From Lithospermum erythrorhizon (lineage: Eukaryota; Streptophyta; Magnoliopsida; Boraginales; Boraginaceae), in assembly GCA_019722365.1 (NCBI GenBank), contig JADFUC010002054.1, positions 248,001 through 312,000 of the forward strand: a stretch of DNA of 64,000 bases, in the 5' to 3' direction. This document shows, piece by piece, positions 13,290 to 25,884 of the stretch. The notes under the pieces are model-generated. The model was not told the DNA's origin, searched no databases, and saw only the letters and a program-made list of their open reading frames with translations. Numbering within the stretch: the stretch's first letter is position 1; each line of letters opens with the position of its first letter. The position numbers were made by a program, and so were the translations under genes.

Positions 13290-13575
13290 CACTATCAGAA
13301 AAATGAGCATTTGTGATGGAATATTTAATTTTGATATTAATCTATCACAAATGAATGACAACTAAGGTCTAATATCATTAACATGCTTTGTATGAATACT
13401 ATTTTTAATGTTGAATTTTTTGGTCAATATTATTAATGACATGGGTATAATTGAGAAAATAAACATCGTCAAAATCGAAGTATCAGTGGCTAGAGTATCA
13501 ATGACGACGGGTTGTCAGTAATCCGTCATTAATATTAATAACATAAGTTTTTGTCTGCTAATTTTTCTAATAGTG
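13290..13575. mobile_element. Small non-autonomous CACTA-type element
   Basis: The 286-bp segment starts CACTATCAGAAAAAT and ends with the inverse of CACTATTAGAAAAAT, the terminal pattern of CACTA (En/Spm) transposons. No coding capacity is present, so it is a deletion derivative or MITE. A perfect 3-bp target duplication is not visible at these exact edges; a TCA lies 2 bp off on the right side. Confidence 0.66.
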
Positions 13576-15032
13576 TATCACATCCAACCCGAATTTTTTC
13601 AAAAATTACATATTCATCACCTTTTAAATTTAAGAAAAATATTGTATTTTCTTATTTGATCTGCTCAAATTGAAATATTTAACTTATTTAGTCTATTTTC
13701 GTTTTTCATAAATTTTTCAAAAGCTCTTCGAATTTTAGAAAATACTCCGTATAATTTTTTCCATTGTTAGAATTCTCCTTTAAGTGATCACTCATTTTTC
13801 TTTTATCAATTCGACTGAAGCTACAATTGACTTCTAGCTCTGTCCATGATACAAGATCACCTCAATATCATGCAAGAGTATTTACAGATATCGTTTGATG
13901 GAGTTTTCTATATTGATTATGATTGAAAAAATATATATATTGATTATGATTGAAGTCTTTTTTTATTTTGCTACGTACTAATATGCAAATACTCCTATTA
14001 ATAATCAATTCGCAAAAGTATATGCTTTGTTGGAATCACCAAAAAAAAAAAAAAATTATAGTCTACCAAACTATGATATAAAAAAAAGCACTTTAAAAGG
14101 AGTATTCAAAATTAAATACTACCATTTTATAGCTTTTTCACCAAATACACTAAATTTAAACTTTAAGAAGTTGACTAGCAATATCAAAATTAAATAAAAA
14201 AATTCGAGAAGGAGGGAATATTTATTTTGAGCTTCAAAAGATGGAGAATCACATGTTAAAGTGCACTTACCGAATTTGTAGGAGAAAATGAAAGAATATT
14301 ATTCTTGGAGCACTAAGAGTAATCGTAAATAAATGGAGAATAAACATGGCTTGTGGTCGTATTTATAACATAAACATTCGCGCTGCTTGGCGGTCAAGTA
14401 ACGCCTGAAAGCAACATTTGTTTTTGTTTTATTCTAAATTATCTATGTTATATGAAAAATAATTTATAGTTAACTTTTCTTTGTCTTTCTAGTTTTAATT
14501 TTTATTTAGCTCTATTCTCTTTAGTATACTAAATTGAATTTTATATTTTTGATATCTTTTTTATTCTTTATTATTAAATTATTAGCCGTCGATTATATAG
14601 TTTTAATTAATTGACACTTTTACATTTTAATGTATTTTTTAGTATTTTTTATTTTAACATAGTATGTCGGAATTTGTCTGAGTAATTTAGAAAAACCAGT
14701 AAAAAGTAATGGAGATAAGTAAAATTTATGCGGCAATTAACGTGCCAGTCAGCTTTCTTTATGTTTTTTTAGCTAAAAGACTTTATTTATTTTATATTCC
14801 CTGATTTCTCTATAATTCATTTGAAGAAATGTAGCTAGAAGCTCAAAAAGTCACCATGGAAACCATGGATGAAAGCTTGAAGCCATAGATAAAAACGAGA
14901 GAAAATAACAAGGAAAAATGAAGAGAAAAAATATTATTACCGAATGAATTTATTCTGAGCTAGACTATATATACACAATGTAATCTCCTAACTAACTGAT
15001 TCTATATTCTAGAAGAATCTATCTAATGTATA
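13576..15032. other. AT-rich intergenic region
   Basis: No gene or recognised repeat family is seen. It contains a 14-base A run near 14041-14054 and scattered ACTCCGTAT words of the kind common in plant MITE ends, without a paired partner. Confidence 0.4.
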
Positions 15033-15373
15033 TGTTATAGCAGTCTTGAGAAATTAGGATAATAGAATTATGTAAAGGAAATCTGAGGAAGAGAGTAAAT
15101 AACTTGGCAAAAATTTAACGTGGTATCCACTAACGATGTGTTAGGACTAATCCAGGCGAGCCATCGAGAGAAAATTTCACTATAATGGGAAGAAAGCGTA
15201 TTCTGATATTTGGTAAAATAGTTGAAGTAATGCACTCACAGAGTGCTACAACTTCGAACTATTTGAAATTACATAAAATAAACACATATCTTGCTTAAAG
15301 TATATATAGGCTAACGTAAGAGGAAAGAAAATCAACATCGAGACGATGTGAGTAGTTCAAGGCAATTTCAACA
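15033..15373 (-). repeat. 3' LTR of copia copy C1
   Basis: Aligns with the LTR of C4 (53060-53388). On the minus strand it starts TGTTGAAATTG and ends ...CTATAACA. The neighbouring polypurine tract of C4 is degraded here. Confidence 0.7.
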
Positions 15374-17103
15374 AATGCAAAAGGCTTGAATCACTCGCGG
15401 ATATCGAGAAAAATCGAAAACTTTCCCCAAAGTGCACGAATGTATCACGAAATGCAGTGTGCTCGGATAGTGAGCGATGCGAGGATCGCGGATGTGGCTA
15501 CACTCGGGCGTTGCCCGACACGGGCAACTAACGACTCTAAATATTCCATGAAGTCGAGACAATGTTGAAACTTGCTCGCGAAACCGGCCGTAAACATATC
15601 GGTGGGTTATTTGCGGTACCGAACTTTGTTTACGCCCAATCCCTCTTTTCACCTCTCGAGGAAAATGATACCATCAATGTGCTTTGTCCTATCATGATGA
15701 ACTGATCCGTGGTTAAACATATTGCGCTTTCAATTTATTCTGATATATCACCTTTGTCGTGATGTAGCCACTAGATCATGCTTAGTCCCTCTCAGCCAGG
15801 AATCTGCTCGGCAGCGAGGCTTACGTAAGTGCCGTATCTGCACCGATGTGAGACAAGAGAATCACCGTGGATTGCGGCGTAGCCTCGACTCGCTGGCTCA
15901 TACCAAGAGTAAAAACATAACGATCCTTAGTCTTTACAAATGCATGCCAACGTAGTCGAGAATGGAGTATCCATAAATTAAACGACTATTGCCGCGTAAC
16001 AAAAGACGATATCACGGGTACCTCGGAGATAGCGAAAAATCTCTTGTGACGCGATGTTCTTTTCGAGGGTCGGCCTGCGACAACAACTTAACGGCGTGTG
16101 CAAGATCGGTGCAATGCGGACCATGGCGTACATCGAACTTCCAAGCTAGCTGGCATAAGTTACGCGCTTCCGTATAAAAGCTTTCGGCGGTCAGTTGAGG
16201 TGCAAATGCAACCAGACGAAGCGAGCATTTGTAGAACTCGGGTCTCGATTGGTTTAGCATGTAGTCATGCGAATGCGGATAGAATCTTACCCGACATAGC
16301 GCTGCGAGATAAGAAAACTTGCTTGGAGCTTACGTCCTAAATATCTCCATTCCCAAAATCTTAACTGCGGCGCCCCAAATCCTTCGTTTCAAACTCGGCA
16401 CTAAGTAAACCTTGACTTTTGAATATGAACTTATATTCTTACATTGCTCGGCATATAGATACACACGAGAACTAAGTAGATAAGGAACCGTCAACAACAC
16501 TTGTTGTAGTAAACACAAGTATCAATATGGACTCCTCGAATACCCAATCTACATCATGTAGCTATCGAATCTCTTGTGCAGCTGCACCAAATTTGCTTTA
16601 AACCATACGAATTTCTTGTCTGAGACATAATCTTCCTTTCGGGTTCATGGAAAACATACGGATGAATTAAGTAAGATTTCTTCATTAAACTCTGATCTTT
16701 GGTTTTGACATATATAAACTGTGGGTTTTTCATGGCAAACTACTCAGCGTAAACTAGAAAAGCTATAAATTTAAATAATCTCGTCCTCAGGGGCCTTGGC
16801 AATGTTAGTGTGCCTTCTCCTCCAAGGAATCTGTTTTCGGAACCGTGCGGGCCGGATTTTTCATAAGAGGCATATCCCTACCGACTTGATAATGCCACCA
16901 TGATTTGCGTGGGCAAAACTATTTCTCCTATTAAACTTATCTACTTCGAGCCTTTACCACCCATCGTCTTCGCGGATCACGGTCGAGCTCGATGCAGTTT
17001 CTTATAATGAATGCGGTAGGATAAGAGAAATTACGTAAAAGGAAATATAGAGAGAAAGTAAATAACACGAGAGGAAATTTAGCGTGGTATGACCTACGAA
17101 ATT
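15033..17103 (-). mobile_element. Copia element C1, internally deleted, truncated at its 5' LTR
   Basis: Minus-strand order: a partial 5' LTR (about 17003-17103), a degraded primer-binding zone and the gag start (about 16750-16990, with VDKFN-like residues), a deletion, reverse transcriptase pieces (about 16330-16690), RNase H (about 15640-16330), and the 3' LTR (15033-15373). Every block aligns with copy C4 at 53-56 kb, for example the LTR edge CAATTTCAACA (15363-15373 and 53378-53388) and CCTATCATGATGAAC-type words. All frames are broken. The 5' LTR stops abruptly at about 17103, where element C2 begins on the other strand. Confidence 0.78.
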
Positions 17104-17639
17104 ACCCAAAATCGACAAGAAAATGGTAGAAAATCAGAAGGTTCATTGAAAAATAATGACAATTTATTCTGAGATGCGGAAAGAAAGGTCGTTGGTCAGG
17201 GCATGTAGAGCATGAGCATCTTTGTAAAAGATATAAAACATCTGTAGAAGAAAAAGGAAATGGAAAAAAAAGGAAGTCAACTTTAATGAACCTGAGGATG
17301 ACTCTGTATATCTTGAGGCCACAGACTTCGGTGATGGAACAAATGAAATGAACTTAGATTAAAGAAAATTTGATATGATGAACTACTTTATGTTTGAATA
17401 ATGTGTGATGAATAATCTTCTTACATATGCGTATTATGTGTGACTTTAGTATGTAATGTTTGCTCCCCATGTCTATGAAATAATGTTATGTTGATTTACT
17501 CTCTCTTAGAAGTCTTATATCATTCATGTTTCAAGAAGGCTTACTTGCATGAAACTTGTTGGAGACATTTGCATCCCAGACGATTGGAGCAACCAGCATG
17601 ATATCAAGAAGAAGACATATTTACTTGACATCGATCCTA

Positions 17640-19110
17640 CCCAGCCGGTAATTAATACAATTTGGTCTGCCGGAACTTGGTTGAAGGATCGGGTAATATC
17701 ATGTTCATATTACCAAATGGAACAAAATTTGTCATTAATGACTTTTGTATTCTCAATCGAAAAAACTTGTAAGTTTTAATGACATATATGGTCAATTGTG
17801 ATATTGAAACAATAGCTGAAGGTAATATGAAATACATCTGTGCTAGTGTTTTGGAAAGAAAGAAAATATTAGAGAAACTACAAGTACATACGGATTACAT
17901 TCTGACTTATATTCTTGAAATTGAATGTAACTTAGTAATAAAGAGGATCCAAGCGCGTGCTTATTGGCGTGATCGTTTAGATTAAATCTAGGCTCATGAT
18001 GATGAGAAAATAATTGAAAGAACACATGGTCATCCCTTAGAGAGTTTAAAGATTAATAGACATGTGAGAAGCATTATGAAAATTAATAACTAGGCATCGC
18101 CGTACAAGAAACTACATACGAATCGCTGCGTTTCTTTGAAAGAATTGAGTGATATATGTGGACTTTATCCATCCATCATCTGGACCATTCGGGTATTTAC
18201 ATGGTATTAATTGATGCATCTAGTAGATGAATTCATGTTTGTTTATTAATAGTCGAGATATGGCATTTCTGATATTTACTTTTTCAAAATAATCAAATTA
18301 AGAGCGATTTCTGATTATACTATAAGAAAGTTAGACTTGACAATGTTGGTGAATTTACATACGAATCATTTAATAATTATTGCATGTCAGTGGAATTGCT
18401 TGTTGAACATCACATTCACCGTATGCGTACACAAAATGGTTTAGCGAATCATTAATTAAACGTCTTCAGTATATTGCTTGACCATTGATAATGAGAACAA
18501 AATTACCAATTACTATATGGGGTCATGCAATTTTACATGCTGCATCATTAATACGTTTAAGACCAAGTGCTAATCATAAACATACTCCATATCAACTGCG
18601 ATTGGTCAAGAATCGAAATATTTCCATCCCCAAAGATTTTTGGTTGTACGGTTTATGTACCTGACAGCTCCGCACCAAAGAACAAAGATGGGACCTCAAA
18701 GGAGGTTGGGCATATATGTAGGGTATGAGTCACCTACATTATTAGATATCTTGAACGCGGGTGATGTTTTTTCGGCGAGTTTGCAGTTGTCATTTCGGCC
18801 AGAGGCGATTTTCCTCATACCGGAGAGAAAAAGAAACAATCGAGAAAAGGACATAACGTGGTATATTGCCATCTTTACCTATATCGAGGACCCGTATAAT
18901 AAATCATGGGAAAATGTAAAGAAAATTATTAACCTGAGGCTTAGCAAATCGATTGCGGTCGTTTGCGATATGAAAAGTGACAAGTCGCGTGTACCCACGT
19001 ATTAATACTCCTTTCTAAATTGAAATTCGAGCAAAATGATGTAGCAAGTACATCCAAGGCGCGCTGAGCGTGGCCGGCCTGTCAGGTTCTAAGGATAAAA
19101 TCACCGAAAA
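17640..19110 (+). pseudogene. C2 pre-integrase and integrase remnant
   Basis: 17700-17830 reads ILPNGTKFVINDFCILN and, after a frame change, DIETIAEGNMKYI, the pre-integrase segment. 18340-18660 reads through breaks as SVELLVEHHIH-, RTKLPITIWGHAILHAAS- and NHKHTPYQL-like residues, the integrase C-terminal half. 18640-19005 is the longest intact piece (121 codons), with RRLGIYVGYESPTLL and GDVFSA. It is followed near 19060 by a decayed KRGRPVGSKDK signature (visible as SGSKDKITEKK). No functional product is expected. Confidence 0.78.
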
Positions 19111-19559
19111 GAAAATTCGAGAAAAGATTGATGCGAATGAAAGTGATGCTTGATAAGGCGCTAAATGATAATGATAAGCCCGGGATAGAAAAAAGTGCTC
19201 TTGAAGAAAAGCACAAGATGATGAAAATGAGATTATTGATAATGAAGCGAAAATAAGGAATGATCACGAGATTTCTATCGATTATGTTAATATAGGAATC
19301 TTTGGAACCGGGAAAATAAGCATATTGATGAGGAAATATTTGCATTCTCATTTGCATATGAAATTATGAATAAAAATGATGATCTGAACCCGAGATCGTG
19401 GTTGAATGTCAAAGATTAGGCTTGATTGGCCAAAATGGAAAGATCACGATAGATCACTGAATTGAAATCTCTTAAAAATCGAAAAGTATTTGGGCTATTG
19501 TGACTATTCACGAAGGTATGAAACACGGTGGTTATAAAATTGGGTATTTGTGAGAAAAG

Positions 19560-20990
19560 CGAAATGAAGCTTGAGATTATGAATACAAGGCTCGTCTTGT
19601 TGCCTAAGGTTTTTCAGACCACGAATTGATTGTATGAGGTAACTTATTCTCTCTGTTATATGGGCGCCATTACTTTTCGTTATTTAATAGGTTTTGTCGA
19701 TTATCTAATAATCTTGATATGCATCATCTTATGGATATTTATTCTGACTATTTATATGGATCACTTGATGATATATACATGAAAATTCGGAAGGATTTAA
19801 AATTATTGAAACATCTAAACCCGAGGAAATGTATACGGTGGGTTGCAGATCAACATGGGTTAAATCGGACAGTGTGGTATAATAGGCTAAGTGAATATTT
19901 ACTTAAAAGAGGACTAAATCAATAATCCTATTTGTCACTTGTGTTTTATAAAGAAAGCTTGATATCACGGTTTTATGTCGTTGTTGTCGGTGATGATCTA
20001 AATATTATTGGAAGCCCAATAAAAGAAATCGAAGCGATAAATTCTTAAAGAAAAGAATATGAAATGAAAGATGCAGGGGAAGACGAGAGTTACGCGCTGG
20101 TTTTCGATTGAGTACACTAAAAATGGTATTTTTGTTTTACAATCAAATTACGAAGAATTATTAAAAAGGTTTAACATGGATAAAGCGAACCACTTTAAAT
20201 GCTAGATGATGGGCGAGCAAGCAGTATTGAAAATGATCACTTAGTATAAGGAAGAAAATGAAGAAGATCTTGATGTGAAGTACCATACCGATCTGATTGG
20301 AGCCTTAATGTATCTTGCTAATTGTCTGAGGGCGATATAGCTTTGCGGTGAATTTACTAGCAAGATTTGAATTCTTGTCCTCTGAAGACATGAAAATAGA
20401 TAAAACATATATTTCGAAATCTTCGAGTACGTCGATCTTGGTTTGTTTATCCTAACAATACAAAACCGGTTTGCTTGGTTATCTCTTGAGATCTTAGGAG
20501 TTATTTGTCGGATAGCATGTCTTTAAATCACGGTGGGTATGTATTTACATATGGTGACAACTATGATATCACGGAGATCTAGCAGACCATAACAACTTAA
20601 CACCAAATCATCTTTGAAGTAATAGCTCTTCCACGAAGCAAGCAAGAGTCACCGGATGGTTAAGATCGGTGGCAACATATCCAAAGACATCCGGTTTACC
20701 ATTTGATAAGAATCCAGCAATTATGTATGAAGACAATGTTGCGTGTATTCTTCGGATGAAAAGAAGGATATATCAAAGTGATAGGACCAAAAGCCCGTCC
20801 CCCACAAGTTTTTGCATTCTTTCAGAACTTGAAGAAACAAGGAGGTAGATATCCAGTATATCCGTTCATGTGATAATGTAGCAGATCTCTTCACAAAGGC
20901 TCTTCCGACATCAGTTTTCAAGAAGCACATTCAAAGTATTGGAATGCGTCACTTTCGAGATCTTTGAAGAACTACCTATGTTTCATTGAG
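19560..20990 (+). pseudogene. C2 reverse transcriptase / RNase H remnant
   Basis: Recognisable copia blocks appear in order: YLYGSLDDIYMKI (about 19750-19790), TVWYNRLSEYLLKRG (about 19869-19913), a decayed VVGDDLNII-type catalytic box (about 19980-20010), DLIGALMYLANC (about 20290-20325), and an RNase H end with YEDNVACI (20727-20750) and IRSCDNVADLFTKALP (20858-20910). Stop codons and frameshifts interrupt each block. Confidence 0.8.
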
Positions 20991-21119
20991 GGGGAGCATA
21001 CTGTTGTACTCTTTTCCTTATGGGGTTTTTGTCCCACTGGGTTTTGCCTCATAAGGTTTTTAACGAACAGCATGTGTTCCCCGAAGTAGCAATGTTATTT
21101 GATATTATTTCAAAGGGAG

Positions 21120-21361
21120 TATTGTAAATGTGAAATTTAATAAAGCAGCATGAATGTTGAAATATCAATGTAAAATGAATAATAGGAGTATTTGAATAGT
21201 ATTAAGGGGTAATTTTGTAGTATAAATACCTCGTTCTTCTAATAATAAACCATAAAAATTTCAAAGAAAAAAACATATATCGTTTGAGTACTTTGTGTGT
21301 TAGTTTGAGCCATTTGATATCGATTTTATAGCAGGTTTTCTATTTCATTCGACTTGTTACA
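21120..21361 (+). repeat. 3' LTR of C2 (approximate)
   Basis: It follows the purine tract CAAAGGGAG (21111-21119). It contains a TATA-like TATAAATACC (21221-21230) and ends near TTGTTACA. The 5' partner is absent, so the right edge is approximate. Confidence 0.5.
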
Positions 21362-21719
21362 ATGATTTTTTTATTCAAGAAAGTAGTTTTGTAAAAAGCA
21401 AATACTCTGCATAATGTCAAATATGACTATTAGATTAAATTGAGGGACCATCATATATGTTTTCTTGACTTACTTGACTTTCCAGCGTGTTATGTTTCGT
21501 AGTAATTGAAATAACCCGTTACCTTTTAAGCGCTTAAATTGTATTATATATATCGATTGGTGGTGGAATCCGGGAAATAGTCTAAATACTTTCTTAGTAA
21601 ATCGATATCTTTGAGACCCGATATTAGATGGGTAGTAATTTATGTCGCGGAGAATAATATATTTGGATTCGTTTTCATTAAGATTTAAACACGGGGAAGT
21701 GGAGAAATAAAACCGCAAA

Positions 21720-23970
21720 CCAGCATTGACTTAATGCTATCTTTATATCTCATGACTCCACTCTCTTGGTCATTACCATCCAATATCCCTTTGACCCATA
21801 CCTCGGCTGCAGGTGAGAGCCCGTTCCCTACCACACTTGATTTTTTTCTTCCATTTTCTTCTTCATCTTTGGAAGCTTAAGCTCTAAAATTTTTATGGAG
21901 AGTTTCCTAAATCCTCCTACGAGAAAAAAGGTAAGAAATCTTGAATCTTTTGGGGTATCTGTGAATTTTAGATAGTTGACTTTTAGTCGACTTTTTTGCT
22001 AGTCGTTCACAGAATTGTAATAATAAGTTCTTAGACCTTTAAACTAGTTGATTTAGAGTTAAAGTTGGAAGCTTTTTGAGTATTTCATGAATTATGGAAG
22101 GTTTGACTTTAGTTGACTTTGAGTTGACTTTAGTTGACTTTGAGTTGACTTTGAGTTTGAAGCTTTAAAATGGTATAGAGTTATCATCTAAGCTTGAATT
22201 ATGTGGTTAGAAACTATAATAATCAATTTTGGGGTTGAAATGTGTTGATGTGGTTGCGTTGACTTTCGTTGACTTTTGTAGAATTTGGAATTAGGCATGT
22301 TTGATGAAGGTTAAATACTTGAAGGTTATACTTTTGGAAGAAATAGGATGTTTGGACTTATGTTGACTTTTTAGGAAGCTTGAGTTGACTTTCGGTTAAA
22401 CGTATAATGTCTTTTACACCTAAATTGTTAAAGTGGTAACTAAAATATTATTAAGGTTGGATAGTTAAAACTTAAATGTGATAAGGGTTAAAATTAGCAG
22501 TATTAATTGTAAATTTTGGGTATGTGTGATTAGAAACATCGTGGGAAGAGACACGTGGGCCCAAGTGGTAAAGGCGATATTACGTTGTTAGCGAAATGAG
22601 TATTTATCGCGAGGTGTAGATTAATTTACTTTTCGTGAAAGTGTTGCACTTTCGATGAAGTTATATATATACATATAATATATATGTGTGTGTGTGTGTG
22701 TGTGTGTTGATTATTTGAGTAGATGGATTGTATGTGTTGTGTTATGGGATTCATAGGTGTTTTGAGATGAGTTGGGTCGAACTAGGATGAGTTGATTTCC
22801 AGGACTGTTTTGGTCATTTTGATGTTTAGGGTGTCTTGTTGGTTGGATTGGCATAGCATGAGTTGTTGAGGAGTTGTTGATATATGTGTGGGTTGTACTA
22901 CCCGGTGTTGTGCCTTATCACTACCTGCCAAAGTGGATACTGAGTTGTGTTGTCGGTGTTATGCACTTATACTCCCGGTACTGTGGTGTATTTGCCGTGC
23001 CTCGTTACGATTCGGTGATAGCTTATGTCGGCCGGGCATAAGTTCTCCTACTTGAGTTGAGTTGATTATGTTCATTAGTTGTAGAAACCGGATATGATTT
23101 GATATGAGTTATTACGAGTTGATATGAGTTGATTGAGTTATTTCCGGTTATTTGAATCGGTTGGTGTAGTGTGGAGTTAGTGAGTATTAGTGTTGTTGGC
23201 GGAGGTGTAGTGTTGGGTGGTCTAGTGGTATAGTCGTGGTGTCTTTGTTGGTGATAGAATAGAGTTGTGGAGCTTATTTGGGTATCGTTGTCATTGTTTT
23301 TGGAAATACATGATTATCTTTATTGAATATCCTTTATTCGAAATATTTATATCTAATTAGCCGAGCCTATAAATTATGCGTTTTGGCAGTGGTTCTTGCG
23401 GATGATTTTTTATATGATGGCCATACATTTGTATAACATTTTGATCTTAGTATCCTATGCAAAACTAATTATTTTTAAATTACAATAATCGAGAGTGTGG
23501 GTTAATGTCCGCTCTTGAAATAAGTATTATTGAACATTTCACCAGCACTGTGTATGAATGACGTTTTCATTTGTCTTCAGGTTGGCAATTGGTCATTTGT
23601 GGCATTTCGAGCTTGTTCAGTGATCGTGCCTTAGAGCCCTAGGTGAGCGGCGGGTGGCGATGAATCTCATGATCTCGTGTGTTTGGATTGTATTCGGTTA
23701 TGCGTATTATTGTATTTTGGTATTTGGTGGTTGTTATCGAATATTTTGTACATGATGTTTGTTGTATGTTGTTGTAAGTGTGTGGTTATGAAATACCCGC
23801 GATGGATTCTTTTCTAAAAAACTGTTCTTGTCAGGTTGTATATTGTTTTATGGGTTTATTTGAGGACGGTGGAGTTTGTAAGATTAGTCATCCGTCGGCA
23901 GTGGTGACTGCGGTATCAATTAGGGCAGGTCCCAATCTCAGGCGGGTGACGCAGGCGGGGTCGTTCTGAT
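21720..23970 (+). mobile_element. Ty3/gypsy-type LTR-like region, second copy
   Basis: Non-coding. It has a leader ending in GGTAAGAAATC (about 21931), many TTGACTTT words (21975-22400), a GAGTATTTATCGCG block near 22588, a GT microsatellite, and a GC-rich end with GACGCAGGCGGGGTCGT (23948-23964), a tail I associate with gypsy LTRs or their leaders. It parallels 1-2450 in layout. No gag-pol follows on the right. Confidence 0.45.
22685..22707. repeat. (TG)n microsatellite
   Basis: About 11 perfect TG units, preceded by a TATATA tract. Confidence 0.9.
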
Positions 23971-24159
23971 AATATAGTGTTCTAGTCTTAAATTTTTTAT
24001 TCAAGCGTGAATTTGTTACTACTTTCAGAACACGTAAAAAGTTAAGTGCATGACGAATTATATATGTGTAGATTACATGTACTTTCAAATATGACAGTTG
24101 AGACCGTTCTGAGGCGTTTGATGTTTTTAAGTACTTTTACCTGAAATCTATTGATATAT

Positions 24160-24504
24160 TTTGTATTTTGCACAATTTATTGATATATTTTTGTACATAT
24201 AAACAAAATGCACAAAAGGATTAACATATTTCGGTACATATAAACCCAGTCTGAGAAATAGTTCACATTTTTTACCTGTTGGGGCGTTTAAAACCTTTGG
24301 GCTAAGCGGTCCCGTAGCGACGACTAGGGCCGTTCACGAGAACCTTCATTGTTTGTACTTTTACACAAATCTATTGATATATTTTTGTACTTTTGCACAA
24401 ATTTATTGATATATTTTTGTACATATAAACCGAATGCACAAAATTATTAACATATTTCGGTACATATAAACCGAATGTACAAATAATTCACATTTTTTTG
24501 TACC
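24160..24504 (+). repeat. Direct duplication of about 115 bp, copies 24160-24279 and 24391-24504
   Basis: Both copies read TTTATTGATATATTTTTGTA, then CATATAAAC, GCACAAAA, TTAACATATTTCGGTACATA, and a TTCACATTTTTT end. An extra half-unit precedes copy 2 (about 24350-24390). The 110 bp between them is unrelated and GC-richer. Function unknown. Confidence 0.7.
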
Positions 24505-25114
24505 TCACGGGCTAAACTTGACTGATTGAGGCACTTTCTGCGAGGATTAGTTTTAATGTTTTTGACTACACAGATTTACATAGATATAATTCTACACAGG
24601 ACCTAACTTTGGAGCTCAATTTAATAATATTTGGGATATGAATGTTGAAGTTTTGGAGGCAATCAATTATATTTTATTGTTATATTGCAACAATTTTTGA
24701 ACCTTACAATCTTTGACGAATGACATATATATTTTAGAATTCAATCATTATTGGATACATCTATTACGTCCGTGAGACGACAATTATGTAAGCAATTCAT
24801 TTACCTAGTTGAGTAAATGAGATTACATAAACAACATGTTCGAACTAAGTAATTTATACTCCCTCCGTCTCTATTTATTTGATTATTTAGAATAAAAGTA
24901 ATTTATTAAGACAATCATTGATTTTATAATTTCAAGGAGAGAGAAAAGTTATCAACCAATAGAAAAAAGAATATTAGGAGACAAAACAAATTTCAATGCA
25001 AAAAGTTGTATGTATAAATGAAACAATCACTTATAATGCGGCTTGGATCCCATTATGCCTCAGGTCTCAAAGCTTTGTCTAATTATGATTCTATCTTTAA
25101 TTCCTATGCGGAGG
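24504..25114. other. Spacer with one MITE-like terminus
   Basis: At 24858 the sequence TACTCCCTCCGTCTC has the form of a Stowaway/Tc1-mariner MITE end with its TA. No matching inverted end is found to the right, so it is a truncated copy. Nothing else is recognised. Confidence 0.45.
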
Positions 25115-25376
25115 CTAGAAAAAAACCAACCTGCAGCTATTCGACAAGCGATTTCCCAGCCCCGCTCGCTTTCCAACTTTGCCCGCTGACTTGAAACTGA
25201 CTAATGGCCTATACTCGGAACCCGCTGATCCACTCGCGCTTGGCTGTGGTGGTTTATCTCTCCCAGCTGAAGAGGAAGTAGAAGCTTGACCCACGACCTC
25301 TCGAACTCGACAGAGATCTGAAAACCCTAAATACTCCAAAAGTTTTTCTGTGGGTTCTTGCCATTCAAAGGCCTTA
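25115..25376 (-). other. Unrecognised open frame beside the LINE
   Basis: A minus-strand frame of about 85 codons runs from about 25376 to a stop at 25115. It has no ATG in its upper part (it starts TTG if read as an ORF). The residues are Ser/Gly/Pro-rich in the middle (SASGSAGSEYRP) and end AGKVGKRAGLGNRLSNS. A good splice donor, CTGCAG followed by GTTGGT, lies near 25131. It could be a captured first exon or chance. No family is recognised. Confidence 0.2.
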
Positions 25377-25439
25377 TATTTTTAAGTCTCGTATTTTTAA
25401 TAAATGCGGAACATTAATAGAAAGCCTTAATATCAATTC

Positions 25440-25566
25440 CCGCCATTCACATCGAAATGCAAGTCAGCCGTGGTTTTCAGTTGTCGGGAAAGCTTGACAA
25501 ATGCTTAAGGAGATGAGGCATGTTCTTGTGGGAAAAATTCAGCATGGACGTCCTACTATTGCCACT
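25440..25566 (+). pseudogene. LINE ORF1 fragment, left of the inserted LTR
   Basis: The last part reads MLKEMRHVLVGKIQHGRPT, the kind of segment that precedes the DUF4283 domain in plant LINE ORF1 proteins. It stops where a copia LTR begins at 25567; the domain resumes after the LTR at 25885. The reading is short and the upstream part is unrecognisable. Confidence 0.45.
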
Positions 25567-25884
25567 TGTCGAGAATTGTGACTTCTGCGCTCTGTCGGAG
25601 GTGCATATTTTGTCCTTTTAGTTTACCTATGTATACGTGATGATATATGGGTTTATTTTCGATCTCAAATAAAACTTGAATTTTTTGTAAAATTTCTTGA
25701 AGTAGCGTTACCAACTATTTCTTGTGTCTGTTCTTCCCCGTTATAGTGAAATTTTTGTGGCTCTGCAGGGATTGAATCTAGCAACGTCATTAGGAATGCC
25801 GTTAATTTCGGTGTTATTTATTTTTAATTACGTATTTCGGCTCACATGAATTTTATTATCTAGTTTAGCGTCTGTTAGAGCGAT
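25567..25884 (+). repeat. LTR 1 of the C1/C3/C4 copia family, solo-like
   Basis: Starts TGTCGAGAATTGTGAC and aligns along its length with LTR 2 (from 26565) and LTR 3 (from 30977), sharing TATGGGTTTATTT-, CAACTATTTCTT-, TTATAGTGAAA- and TTACGTATTTC-type words. LINE ORF1 sequence flanks it on both sides, so it marks an insertion into the LINE. No internal copia sequence adjoins it directly. Confidence 0.72.

Larger units (their letters stand above)
17104..21361 (+). mobile_element. Ty1/copia element C2, 5'-truncated
   Basis: The plus-strand order is a zinc-knuckle remnant (TGCGGAAAGAAAGGTCG at 17194), protease/pre-integrase (17640-17985), integrase (about 18100-18760), the integrase-RT linker (18640-19100), reverse transcriptase (about 19560-20330), RNase H (about 20690-20990), a polypurine tract AGGGGGAGCATA (20988-20999), a non-coding tail, and a 3' LTR starting near 21120. 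It is a common plant copia lineage, distinct from C1/C3/C4. The 5' LTR and most of gag are missing; the left end abuts C1. All frames carry stops and shifts. Confidence 0.82.
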
